This document shows positions 1 through 7,375 of a stretch of 10,746 bases of DNA, piece after piece; position 1 is the first letter of the stretch; each line of letters opens with the position of its first letter. The notes below the pieces were generated by a model. That model was not told where the DNA came from. It saw only the letters and a list, made by a program, of their open reading frames with translations, and ran no database searches. The DNA is from Nitrospirota bacterium. GTDB lineage: Bacteria > Nitrospirota > CAKKRA01 > 9FT-COMBO-42-15. Made by a program: the position numbers and the translations under genes. The DNA is taken from NCBI GenBank assembly GCA_023248415.1, contig JAHFEP010000091.1, positions 1-10,746 of the forward strand, given 5' to 3'.

Positions 1-30
1 TAATAGCTATATTGCCCGCCCCTCTTTTTT

Positions 31-56
31 AAAAAATTTTAATGCCAAAATTTTTT
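31..56. repeat. AT-only inverted repeat upstream of parA
   Basis: A perfect 10-bp inverted repeat: AAAAAATTTT (31-40), loop AATGCC, then AAAATTTTTT (47-56), followed by two more T. The stem has only A-T pairs, so as RNA it would be a weak terminator of an upstream gene. As DNA the phased A/T tracts could be bent. The 97 bases before parA contain no gene I can recognise. Confidence 0.45.
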
Positions 57-60
57 TTCT

Positions 61-77
61 ATGCTAATATTTAGCAT
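61..77. promoter_or_regulatory. palindrome 20 bp upstream of parA, possible operator
   Basis: ATGCTAA-TAT-TTAGCAT is a 7-bp perfect dyad with a 3-nt centre, ending 20 bp before the parA start codon. Its size and place suit an operator for a dimeric repressor, and ParA or ParB autoregulation is known for some par operons. It is not a parS site: it does not resemble TGTTTCACGTGAAACA. Function is inferred only from symmetry and position. Confidence 0.35.
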
Positions 78-97
78 CCTATAAAAAGGTACAAGAT

Positions 98-877
98 ATG
101 TCCTGTAAAATAATTGCCATAGCAAATCAAAAAGGCGGGGTTGGGAAGACCACAACAGCCATAAATTTTTCTGCGTCATTGGCAGTTGCAGAAAAGCGTG
201 TCCTCTTAATTGACATTGACCCGCAGGGCAACAGCACAAGCGGCCTTGGCTTTGACAAAGATAAGCAGTTTATAACTACCTATGATATATTAATTAACCA
301 GACGAGGCCTGCTGATGTGATTCAAAAGACAGAGGTCAACAGGCTTGACCTTATACCGTCAAATATCAATCTCATAGGCGCTGAGCTTGAGCTTATTGAT
401 GTTAAAGACAGGGAGTTTGTATTAAAAAGGGCGCTTGAAAGCGTAAAGGCGAATTATGAATATATTGTGGTTGACTGCCCTCCTTCATTAGGCCTTTTAA
501 CAATAAATACCCTAAATGCCTCTGATTCTGTGCTTATTCCAGTTCAGTGTGAATACTATGCAATGGAAGGACTTGGGCAGTTATTAAATACAATAAAACT
601 TGTCAGGCAGTCCTTTAACCCGAATTTAAAGGTGGAAGGGATACTCCTTACAATGTTTGACAGCAGGAATAATCTTTGCCATCAGGTGGTAAAGGAGATT
701 AATGAGCATTTCAGCAAAGAGGTTTTCAGCAGTATTATTCCAAGAAATATTGCATTGAGCGAGGCGCCGAGCTTTGGCAAACCGGTTGTTCTTTATAATA
801 TTGCGTCAAAGGGCGCACAGTCTTATTTACAACTTGCAAAGGAAGTGATGGAGAGATGCAGCAGAGAAAGGCATTAG
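98..877 (+). CDS. parA: ParA/Soj chromosome-partitioning ATPase
   Basis: A 259-aa MinD/ParA-superfamily ATPase, full length for chromosomal ParA (Soj). It binds the nucleoid as an ATP dimer and is released when ParB stimulates hydrolysis, which moves the replication origins apart. Visible motifs are the deviant Walker A KGGVGKTT (residues 12-19) with its signature lysine, the A' segment DIDPQGN (39-45), and Walker B VVDCPPS (124-130). The C-terminal FGKPVVLYNIASKGAQSY segment (227-243) is typical of Soj proteins rather than MinD. There is no N-terminal DNA-binding domain, unlike the larger plasmid type Ia ParA. The ATG at 98 has an AAGG ribosome site at 86-89, and two dyads lie upstream. Its 3' end overlaps parB by 22 bp, so the two are probably translationally coupled. 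Confidence 0.97.
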   Translation: MSCKIIAIANQKGGVGKTTTAINFSASLAVAEKRVLLIDIDPQGNSTSGLGFDKDKQFITTYDILINQTRPADVIQKTEVNRLDLIPSNINLIGAELELIDVKDREFVLKRALESVKANYEYIVVDCPPSLGLLTINTLNASDSVLIPVQCEYYAMEGLGQLLNTIKLVRQSFNPNLKVEGILLTMFDSRNNLCHQVVKEINEHFSKEVFSSIIPRNIALSEAPSFGKPVVLYNIASKGAQSYLQLAKEVMERCSRERH

Positions 878-1707
878 GAAAGGGTCTGGGCGTATTAATA
901 CCTGATACATCCATACTCAGCAAGGCAGAGAGCAGCAGCATTGCTGAACTTGATATTGCACGGATAACGCCAAACAGGTATCAGCCGAGAAAGGTTTTTG
1001 ATGATACTGCCTTATCAGAGCTTTCAGAGTCAATAAAGGTCAATGGTATAATCCAGCCCATTACTGTCAGAAGGTCATCTGACGGCGGCTATGAACTGAT
1101 TGCGGGCGAGAGAAGGTGGCGCGCTGCACAGATGGCAGGCTTTGCAAGGATACCTGCTGTAATAAAGGATGCCTCTGACAGGGAGGCAATGGAGCTTGCC
1201 TTAATTGAGAATGTTCAAAGGGAGGACCTAAATCCAATTGAGACTGCAGTTGCATATCAAAGGCTGATAAAGGAATTCAATATTACACAGGAAGAGGTTA
1301 GCCACAGGGTTGGCAAGGAGCGCTCTACAGTAACAAATTTTTTAAGGCTTCTCAATCTGCCGAAAGATGTAAGGGATGAGATATCAAAAGGGACTGTCTC
1401 AATGGGCCATGCAAAGACGCTCTTAGCCCTGCCAACTGCTGATGAGCAGACAAAGGCTAAAGAGATTATAATTAACAAGGGCCTTTCCGTAAGGGAGACA
1501 GAGTCTCTGATTGCAAAATGGAAGACACATCACTTTGCAAAGAAGAAACACAAAAAGAGGGATGAGATTCTTGCTGTTGAAGAGAGTTTAAGAAAAAGGC
1601 TCGGCACAAAGATTCACATAACAGAGGCAAAGAGGGGCGGTAAGATACAGATAGAATATTATTCAAAGGATGACCTACAAAGGATTATTGATATAATATT
1701 AAAATAA
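856..1707 (+). CDS. parB: ParB/Spo0J chromosome-partitioning protein
   Basis: A 283-aa ParB (Spo0J) family protein, the CTP-dependent clamp that loads at parS sites near the origin, spreads along DNA and stimulates ParA. The N-terminus has the usual ParA-contacting ALGKGLGVLIP (6-16). The CTPase domain shows NRYQPRKVF (40-48), GERRWRA (84-90) and ENVQREDLNP (118-127). A helix-turn-helix region follows (about 143-166, ITQEEVSHRVGKERSTVTNF). After a lysine-rich linker (about 222-236), the C-terminal dimerisation domain ends GGKIQIEYYSKDDLQRIID. The start at 856 lies inside parA and keeps the family's N-terminal basic motif. AAAGGAAG at 838-845 and GGAGAG just before the ATG could serve for initiation. 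No parS-like CACGTG core is visible in the window, so its sites should lie elsewhere. Confidence 0.97.
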   Translation: MQQRKALGKGLGVLIPDTSILSKAESSSIAELDIARITPNRYQPRKVFDDTALSELSESIKVNGIIQPITVRRSSDGGYELIAGERRWRAAQMAGFARIPAVIKDASDREAMELALIENVQREDLNPIETAVAYQRLIKEFNITQEEVSHRVGKERSTVTNFLRLLNLPKDVRDEISKGTVSMGHAKTLLALPTADEQTKAKEIIINKGLSVRETESLIAKWKTHHFAKKKHKKRDEILAVEESLRKRLGTKIHITEAKRGGKIQIEYYSKDDLQRIIDIILK

Positions 1708-1732
1708 GGGTTCAAGGATTATAGGGTTCAAG
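1707..1732. repeat. 10-bp direct repeat between parB and bactofilin
   Basis: AGGGTTCAAG occurs twice, at 1707-1716 and 1723-1732, a 16-bp period beginning at the last base of the parB stop codon. It could be a relic of a longer tandem array or a protein-binding pair. Nothing else in this short spacer suggests a promoter. Confidence 0.5.
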
Positions 1733-1761
1733 TTAATACATAGGCAGAAAGGAGACGTTTA

Positions 1762-2199
1762 ATGTTCAAGAAAGAGATAAAAGAAGGCGAGGCTGGCCAT
1801 ACAGGAACAGAGGAGATAATTGCCTTTCTCGGCAAAGGCACAGAGTTTAAGGGTGTTTTAAGCTACGAAGGAACTGTGCGTATAGATGGAAAGGTTGAGG
1901 GAGAGATTATAACAAAGGGGACGCTTGTTGTTGGAGAATCCGCTGTAATAAGTGCAGAGGTGGCAGTTGGGACACTTGTCTGCGGCGGCAAGATAACAGG
2001 AAATATTAATTCCAAAGATAAGGTTCATCTCCTTGCGCCGGCAACTATAATCGGGACAATAAAGACACCTGTGCTGATAATTGAAGAGGGCGTGCGTTTT
2101 GACGGCAAGTGCGATATGCTTGCAAAGGAGGAGAAGAAGGTTATGTCAATTACCCCGGAAAAGGGTGTAAGGATAGCAGGAGTTAAAGGCGCTGATTGA
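1762..2199 (+). CDS. bactofilin family cytoskeletal protein
   Basis: A 145-aa bactofilin (DUF583), a small protein that folds as a right-handed beta-helix and polymerises without nucleotide into filaments or patches at the inner membrane. The hallmark stretch is FLGKGTEFKGVLSYEGTVRI (23-42) followed by DGKVEGEI, then repeated short turns with G-x-(V/I) spacing (GTLVVGES, GTLVCGGKI, GNINS, GTIKTP) through about residue 117. The flanks (1-17 and 122-145) are charged or disordered, as usual. The ATG at 1762 follows GGAG at 1751-1754 with 7-nt spacing. The gene lies after parB, as in many Deltaproteobacteria; in Myxococcus a bactofilin positions ParABS at the poles, so a link to segregation is plausible here but inferred from context. 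The stop overlaps the mnmA start. Confidence 0.93.
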   Translation: MFKKEIKEGEAGHTGTEEIIAFLGKGTEFKGVLSYEGTVRIDGKVEGEIITKGTLVVGESAVISAEVAVGTLVCGGKITGNINSKDKVHLLAPATIIGTIKTPVLIIEEGVRFDGKCDMLAKEEKKVMSITPEKGVRIAGVKGAD

Positions 2200-3269
2200 A
2201 GATTGTTATTGGAATGAGCGGAGGAGTGGATAGCTCTGTTGCAGCAGCCCTTCTGAAAAAAGATGGGCATGAGCTTCATGGAATAACGCTTCAGCTCTGG
2301 AGGGGCGATCCGAAAAAGGGAATAGAGTGGTATGAACGCGCATGCTGCAAGGCAGATGTTGCAAGACAGGCTGCACAAAAAATAGGCATTTCATTTACTG
2401 TAATAAATATTCAGGAGGAATTTGAAAAAGAGATAATAGATGACTTCTGCAAAGAGTATCTCTCTGGCCGCACGCCAAATCCCTGCATCAGATGCAATGA
2501 GAAGATAAAGTTCGGCTTGCTTCTGAAAAAGGCAAGAGAGCTCGGTGCAGAAAGGCTTGCAACAGGCCATTACGCAAGAATAGAATTTAATTCAGCCATT
2601 AACAGGTATATTCTCAAAAAAGGAATAGACTCTAAAAAAGACCAGTCATATTTTTTATATCGCCTGAATCAGGAACAGCTCGGCTCAGTAATATTTCCAC
2701 TTGGCGGATTGAAAAAAGAAAGGGTTATTGAGATAGCAAAGGAATTAGGGCTTCCTGGCGCAGAGGGCAAGGAGAGTCAGGAGATTTGCTTTGTTACAGA
2801 GGCAGAAGAGGAGGATTACAGGGGATTCTTAGAAGAGAGGATTCCAGAGGCAAAGCAGAGTGGTGAGTTCGTAGATACTAAAGGCAATGTAATTGGAAAA
2901 CATGAAGGTATTGCATTTTATACCATTGGACAAAGAAGGGGTTTGGGTATTGCTTCAAGCAAGAGGCTATATGTGATTGATATTGATGCAGAAAATAATA
3001 GGATAATGCTTGGTGATGAAAGCGGTCTGTTTAATGATGTGCTTATTGCCGGGGATATAAACCTTGTTTCAATGGAGAGGCTTGCGGATACGATGGATGT
3101 AGCTGCTAAAATCCGCTATCGCAATCCAGAGGTGTCGGCTGAAATCATGCCTTTTGATATAGATAAGATAAAGGTCAAGTTCAAAGAGCCGCAGAGGGCT
3201 ATTGCCAAAGGCCAGTCAGTGGTCTTTTATGATAAGGATATTGTAATCGGCGGAGGAATTATCTTATAG
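2196..3269 (+). CDS. mnmA: tRNA-specific 2-thiouridylase MnmA
   Basis: A 357-aa MnmA (TrmU), the cytoplasmic enzyme that adenylates and 2-thiolates U34 of the Lys, Glu and Gln tRNAs, taking sulfur from a persulfide relay. The PP-loop GMSGGVDSS is at 6-14. The catalytic cysteine is C97 in PNPCIRCN (94-101) and the persulfide cysteine is C198 in SQEICFV (194-200). Also seen are the tRNA-contacting KDQSYFLY (148-155), GQRRGLG (245-251), and a C-terminal beta-barrel ending in GQSVVFYD and GGGII. The start is TTG at 2196, overlapping the bactofilin stop (TTGA). The first ATG at 2214 would remove the beta-strand before the PP-loop. AAAGG at 2185-2189 is a suitably spaced ribosome site. Length is normal for the family. 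Its place inside a par-bactofilin-atp cluster is less usual. Confidence 0.96.
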   Translation: MKIVIGMSGGVDSSVAAALLKKDGHELHGITLQLWRGDPKKGIEWYERACCKADVARQAAQKIGISFTVINIQEEFEKEIIDDFCKEYLSGRTPNPCIRCNEKIKFGLLLKKARELGAERLATGHYARIEFNSAINRYILKKGIDSKKDQSYFLYRLNQEQLGSVIFPLGGLKKERVIEIAKELGLPGAEGKESQEICFVTEAEEEDYRGFLEERIPEAKQSGEFVDTKGNVIGKHEGIAFYTIGQRRGLGIASSKRLYVIDIDAENNRIMLGDESGLFNDVLIAGDINLVSMERLADTMDVAAKIRYRNPEVSAEIMPFDIDKIKVKFKEPQRAIAKGQSVVFYDKDIVIGGGIIL

Positions 3270-3283
3270 ATTTAAGGAAATCC

Positions 3284-3312
3284 TTGACAAGGTTTTCATT
3301 AATTAGTAATAT
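3284..3312 (+). promoter_or_regulatory. sigma70-type promoter of the ATP synthase operon
   Basis: A perfect -35 box TTGACA (3284-3289), a 17-bp spacer, then TAATAT (3307-3312), which matches four of six bases of TATAAT. Transcription would start near 3319, leaving an AT-rich leader of about 50 nt before atpF' at 3370. The -35 box lies in the near-palindrome CCTTG-A-CAAGG (3282-3292), and AAGG at 3274-3277 can also pair with CCTT at 3282-3285. A regulator could bind over the -35, but none is identified. Confidence 0.6.
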
Positions 3313-3369
3313 TTAGTTTTTAAATTATTATATTAGATTTCTAAATATAGAGAATTGGAATATTAATTT

Positions 3370-3825
3370 ATGTTAGATATAAACTGGACGTTTTTTTTAC
3401 AGATAGCTAATGTCCTTGTCTTAATGTTTGTCCTGCAAAAGCTTCTCTTTAAGCCTATAACAAAGGCGCTTGATGAGAGGGATGCAATTATAAAGGAATG
3501 CCTTGGCGAGGCCAAGACTGCACAGGATAAAGCAGAGGGCGCCTTAAAAATAATTGAAGGCGAACTTAGTCAGGCAAAACAAAAAGCATCAGTTATGCTT
3601 TCTGAGTTGAGACAGCAGGGCATGGCAGAGCAGGTGAAGATTGTTGAGGCAGCAAAAGAGCAGGGTAAGCTGCTTATTGAAAAGAGTGTGAAAGAGATTG
3701 AAAAGAGCGCCTTAGAGGCAAAAGGGATATTATTAAAGGATGCGGAAATTGCAGCATCAGAGATTACTACAAAGATGCTCAGCAGCGCAAAGGCTAAAAA
3801 GGAAAAGACCGTAAAGGTACAATGA
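3370..3825 (+). CDS. atpF': F-type ATP synthase subunit b' (first b-type stator subunit)
   Basis: A 151-aa F0 b-type subunit of the b' class. One membrane helix lies near the N-terminus (about 7-26), followed by the family motif LLFKPITKALDERDAII (25-41) and a long charged helix rich in Ala, Glu and Lys (about 40-148) that forms half of the peripheral stalk coiled coil. It would pair with the next gene's product to hold F1 against the rotating c-ring. It is the first gene after the operon promoter. The ribosome site is weak: GGAA at 3357-3360, 9 nt from the ATG. It overlaps atpF by 4 bp (ATGA). It could simply be called a second atpF; the b' label rests on order and sequence divergence from the next gene. 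Confidence 0.9.
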   Translation: MLDINWTFFLQIANVLVLMFVLQKLLFKPITKALDERDAIIKECLGEAKTAQDKAEGALKIIEGELSQAKQKASVMLSELRQQGMAEQVKIVEAAKEQGKLLIEKSVKEIEKSALEAKGILLKDAEIAASEITTKMLSSAKAKKEKTVKVQ

Positions 3826-4439
3826 AAAGAATATTGCTTACATTTATCTTATTATTCCCTCAGATAGCCTATGCAGCAAGCACAGGCGCAGAGGCAGGGC
3901 ACGCACCTGCTACCATATCAGACTGGTTATTCTGGTTATTACGGCTGTTGTATAGGATAATAAAATCAGACTGGGGATCCAGGATAATAAACTTCTTAGT
4001 ATTGGCCGGTGTCTTAGGATATTTTTTGACTAAATTTTTAAAGAGCTTTCTTGTTCAACGAAGGATTGAGGTTGAAAGACAATTAAGGGAAGCAGAGGAG
4101 ACAAAGGCAGCAGCAAAAAAGAGGCTTGCAGAGATTGAGGAAAGGGTGCATAAAAAGGAAGAAGAGGTAAAGGCAATACTTGAAGATGCACGGATGAGGG
4201 GCCAAAGGGAGAAGGCAATATTGATAGAAGAAGGCAACAAGGCAAGGCAGCGGCTTGAGAGCCATGCAAAAGGAAGGATAGAGCAGGAATTAAAGAAGGC
4301 AAAAGAGGAGCTGCATATAGAAGCAGTTAACCTTGCAATGGAGCTTGCAGAAAAGAAGATAAAAAAGGCAATTGGCAGCAAAGAACAGGACAGTCTGATT
4401 GAAGAATATATAATTAAGATTGGAGAGAGAAGGTCTTGA
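3822..4439 (+). CDS. atpF: F-type ATP synthase subunit b with N-terminal signal-like segment
   Basis: A 205-aa b subunit. Residues 1-18 (MKRILLTFILLFPQIAYA) look like a signal peptide with an AYA-A cleavage site. A short periplasmic-type stretch follows (about 19-50), then the membrane helix INFLVLAGVLGYFLTKFLKS (56-75) and a long Lys/Glu-rich coiled coil (about 76-198). At 205 aa it is longer than the roughly 156-aa E. coli b because of this N-terminal extension, which also occurs in Geobacter-type b subunits. It joins the b' product in the peripheral stalk; the far C-terminus should meet the delta subunit and the top of F1. The ATG overlaps the atpF' stop and the 3' end overlaps atpH by 4 bp, consistent with coupled translation. 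Confidence 0.92.
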   Translation: MKRILLTFILLFPQIAYAASTGAEAGHAPATISDWLFWLLRLLYRIIKSDWGSRIINFLVLAGVLGYFLTKFLKSFLVQRRIEVERQLREAEETKAAAKKRLAEIEERVHKKEEEVKAILEDARMRGQREKAILIEEGNKARQRLESHAKGRIEQELKKAKEELHIEAVNLAMELAEKKIKKAIGSKEQDSLIEEYIIKIGERRS

Positions 4440-4981
4440 TAAAAGATATTATTGCAAGGCGCTATGCAAAGGCGCTCTTTTCCATAACAAAAAATGAGAA
4501 GGAGACAGAGGCAATAAAAAAGGAGCTTGAAACGTTGTCCAATTTAATTGAGACAAACAGGGAGATAAAGAATTTTATTTTCAATCCAATCTTTGGCAAA
4601 GAGGATAAAGAAAAGGTTTTAACAGGCGTCCTTCAAAAGATCGGGGGCGCGGATATTACCAAAAACTTTATTAAGCTTCTTTTAAAAAAAGACAGGATAA
4701 AATACCTAAGAGAGATTGTAGAAAACCTTTCAATGCTTATTATTGAAAAACAGAACAAGAAAAAGGCTGTGGTGATTACAACAGCTAAGCTAACGGATGC
4801 AAGCCTTTCCAAGATAAAGAGCCGATTAAGCGATATTACAAAAAAGGATGTTGAACTTGAGGAAAGGGTTGATGACTCAATTATAGGCGGTGTAATGATA
4901 CAGGTGGGCAGCCTTGTTTATAACGGCAGCATCAAGACACAATTAGAAAATATTAAAAACAGATTACTTTTAAAGAGGTGA
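4436..4981 (+). CDS. atpH: F-type ATP synthase subunit delta
   Basis: A 181-aa F1 delta (OSCP-type) subunit, which caps the alpha3beta3 head and joins it to the b/b' stalk. The N-terminal helical domain begins IARRYAKALFSI (6-17), the usual opening of the family, and includes NPIFGKEDKEKVL (50-62). The C-terminal part ends VDDSIIGGVMIQVGSLVYNGSIKTQLENIK (145-174), the hallmark region. The start codon is TTG at 4436, overlapping the atpF stop (TTGA); GGAG at 4422-4425 and AGAAGG at 4428-4433 could serve as ribosome sites. A later start would cut into the conserved ARRYAKAL helix, so TTG is preferred. The length is normal. Confidence 0.95.
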   Translation: MIKDIIARRYAKALFSITKNEKETEAIKKELETLSNLIETNREIKNFIFNPIFGKEDKEKVLTGVLQKIGGADITKNFIKLLLKKDRIKYLREIVENLSMLIIEKQNKKKAVVITTAKLTDASLSKIKSRLSDITKKDVELEERVDDSIIGGVMIQVGSLVYNGSIKTQLENIKNRLLLKR

Positions 4982-4985
4982 TGAT

Positions 4986-6494
4986 ATGCAGATTAAGGCA
5001 GAAGAGATTAGTGAAATAATAAAACGGCAGCTTGCTGAGTTTGAAAAGGAGATTGAGGTAAAAGAGGTCGGCACTGTCCTGATGGTCGGCGACGGTATAG
5101 CAAAGGTCTACGGCTTGGAAAATGCCATGGCAAGCGAGCTTCTGGAATTTCCGGGCGGGGTATACGGCATGGCCCTTAACCTTGAAGAAGACAATGTCGG
5201 AGTTGTTCTTCTTGGTGAAGACAGGAATATAAAAGAAGGAGATATTGTAAAAAGGACAGGCAGGATTGTTGAGGTGCCTGTCGGCGATGCAATTGTCGGC
5301 CGAGTGGTAAATGCCCTTGGCCAGCCAATTGACGGCAAGGGGACTATCACTGCAAAGGAGAAAAGAAGGATTGAGGTTATTGCGCCGGGAATCGTTGACA
5401 GGCAGTCTGTGCGCGAGCCTCTTCAGACAGGCATTAAGGCAATAGATACAATGATACCTATTGGCAGAGGACAGAGGGAATTGATTATAGGCGACAGGCA
5501 GACTGGAAAGACCGCAATTGCAATTGACACTATCTTAAATCAAAAGGGTGAGAACATGGTCTGCATATATGTTGCAATAGGGCAGAAGCGCTCCACAGTT
5601 GCGAATGTGGTAAAGAGCCTTGAAGACTACGGCGCAATGGAATATACTATTGTTGTATCTGCAACTGCAAGCGAGACCGCATCACTGCAGTTTATAGCGC
5701 CGTATACAGGCTGTACAATGGGCGAATATTTCAGGGACAACGGGAGACACGCCCTGATTATATATGATGACCTTTCAAAACAGGCAGTTGCTTACAGACA
5801 GTTGTCGTTGCTATTAAGAAGGCCCCCTGGCCGTGAAGCCTTTCCAGGCGATGTCTTCTATCTCCACTCCCGTTTATTGGAGCGAGCTGCAAAATTAAGC
5901 AAGGAAAATGGCAGCGGCTCATTAACAGCGCTCCCAATCATAGAGACACAGGCAGGCGATGTCTCTGCATATATCCCTACAAATGTTATCTCTATTACAG
6001 ACGGCCAGATATATCTTGGCACTGATTTGTTCTATTCCGGCATAAGGCCTGCTGTTAATGTCGGGCTTTCAGTATCCCGTGTCGGCGGCGCAGCACAGAT
6101 TAAGGCAATGAAACAGGTATCAGGAACACTAAGGCTTGACCTTGCACAATACAGGGAGATGGCAGCCTTTGCCCAATTTGGCAGCGAGCTTGACAAAACA
6201 ACAAGGGCGCAGCTTGCAAGGGGCGAGAGAATGGTAGAGCTTTTGAAGCAGGACCAGTATCAGCCGAGCCCTGTTGAACATCAGGTTATAGCAATATTTG
6301 CCGGAACAAACGGCTATGTGGATGATATACCAACATCCTCTGTAAGAAAATTTGAAAAGGAACTAATGAAGTTTGTTGATGCGAAATATGAAAACATAAA
6401 GAAAGAGATTAAGGAAAAGAAGACACTTGATGATGACCTTAAGGCAAAAATAAGGGGAATGATAGAGGAATTTAAAAAGACCTTTCAAGCATAA
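4986..6494 (+). CDS. atpA: F-type ATP synthase subunit alpha
   Basis: A 502-aa F1 alpha subunit, full length. It carries the non-catalytic nucleotide site and contributes the arginine finger to the beta catalytic site. The N-terminal beta-barrel includes VGDGIAKVYGL (34-44) and ELLEFPGG (51-58). The Walker A motif GDRQTGKT is at 169-176, Walker B lies around ALIIYDDLSKQA (256-267), and the family signature PAVNVGLSVSRVGGAAQ (355-371) holds the finger at R365. The C-terminal helical domain ends in the usual charged tail. The ATG at 4986 follows GAGGTGA (4975-4981), which also contains the atpH stop. An in-frame-unrelated ATG at 4981 is too close to this site. No missing residue was seen. Confidence 0.98.
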   Translation: MQIKAEEISEIIKRQLAEFEKEIEVKEVGTVLMVGDGIAKVYGLENAMASELLEFPGGVYGMALNLEEDNVGVVLLGEDRNIKEGDIVKRTGRIVEVPVGDAIVGRVVNALGQPIDGKGTITAKEKRRIEVIAPGIVDRQSVREPLQTGIKAIDTMIPIGRGQRELIIGDRQTGKTAIAIDTILNQKGENMVCIYVAIGQKRSTVANVVKSLEDYGAMEYTIVVSATASETASLQFIAPYTGCTMGEYFRDNGRHALIIYDDLSKQAVAYRQLSLLLRRPPGREAFPGDVFYLHSRLLERAAKLSKENGSGSLTALPIIETQAGDVSAYIPTNVISITDGQIYLGTDLFYSGIRPAVNVGLSVSRVGGAAQIKAMKQVSGTLRLDLAQYREMAAFAQFGSELDKTTRAQLARGERMVELLKQDQYQPSPVEHQVIAIFAGTNGYVDDIPTSSVRKFEKELMKFVDAKYENIKKEIKEKKTLDDDLKAKIRGMIEEFKKTFQA

Positions 6495-6502
6495 CGATTG
6501 AT

Positions 6503-7366
6503 ATGCCGAATTTACAGCACATAAAAAGAAGGATAGGAAGCGTAAAAAATACACAGCAGATTACCAAGGCAATGAAGATGGTTGCTGCTGCAAAGCTGAA
6601 ACGCGCGCAAGACAGGATACTTGAGGCAAGGCCTTATGCACAGAAGATGCTCTCTGTTCTTGGAAACCTATCTGCAAGGGTTGAGCGCGAGAGCCACCCT
6701 TTGCTTGCAAAGAGGGGCGATAAAAGGATGGAGGTAATGATTGTTACCTCAGACAGGGGACTCTGCGGCGCATTTAATGCAAATATCATAAGAAGGTCTA
6801 TGGAATTTTTAGGAGAAAAAAGGGCAGAGGGATGCGAGATTACCCTGAATACTGTTGGCAGAAAGGGCAGGGATTTTTACAGACGCAGGGACTTTGAGAT
6901 TAGAAAGTCCTATGCTGGCATCTTTGACAGGCTCTCTTATCAGCACGGGTCAGAGATTGGCATAGACATTGTAGAGTCCTATGAAAAGGGGCTTTTTGAT
7001 GAGCTTTATGTTGTTTATAATGAATTCAAATCCGCAATGCAGCAGAAGGTGATAATTGAGAAGCTCCTGCCAATAGAGCCGTCAGTGGAAACAGAAATTG
7101 CATTTACTGCAGACTACATTTTTGAACCATCAGCTAAAGTGATATTGCACAGCCTCCTTCCAAAGCATATTGAGGTGCAGACCTTCCGCATCCTTCTTGA
7201 ATCAAATGCCAGCGAATACGGCGCGAGGATGACTGCAATGGAGTCTGCAACAAAGAATGCAAAGGAGTTGATTAAAAAACTTACCCTCGTCTATAATAGG
7301 ACAAGGCAGGCAATGATAACAAAAGAGCTGATGGACATCATAAACGGCTCAGAAGCATTGAAGTAA
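6503..7366 (+). CDS. atpG: F-type ATP synthase subunit gamma
   Basis: A 287-aa F1 gamma subunit, the central rotating shaft. The N-terminal helix has the conserved IKRRIGSVKNTQQITKAMKM (8-27) followed by VAAAKL, and the C-terminal helix has the conserved NRTRQAMITKEL (265-276) then MDIINGSEAL. These two helices form the coiled coil that turns inside alpha3beta3. The Rossmann-like middle includes VMIVTSDRGLCGAFNANI (78-95), a strongly conserved stretch. The ATG at 6503 comes 8 bp after atpA, and no convincing Shine-Dalgarno sequence precedes it, so expression may depend on coupling to atpA. Only 9 bp after the stop begins an inserted palindromic repeat that separates it from atpD. Confidence 0.97.
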   Translation: MPNLQHIKRRIGSVKNTQQITKAMKMVAAAKLKRAQDRILEARPYAQKMLSVLGNLSARVERESHPLLAKRGDKRMEVMIVTSDRGLCGAFNANIIRRSMEFLGEKRAEGCEITLNTVGRKGRDFYRRRDFEIRKSYAGIFDRLSYQHGSEIGIDIVESYEKGLFDELYVVYNEFKSAMQQKVIIEKLLPIEPSVETEIAFTADYIFEPSAKVILHSLLPKHIEVQTFRILLESNASEYGARMTAMESATKNAKELIKKLTLVYNRTRQAMITKELMDIINGSEALK

Positions 7367-7375
7367 ACCACATTA

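Noticed and set aside
4030..4381. Several overlapping reading frames on the minus strand within atpF
   Set aside because: They are antisense shadows of the Lys/Glu-rich coiled-coil coding region, giving Ser/Leu/Phe-rich low-complexity translations without ribosome sites.
4981..4985. ATG at 4981 as the atpA start
   Set aside because: It is in a different frame from atpA and sits within the ribosome site; ATG 4986 opens the alpha subunit correctly.
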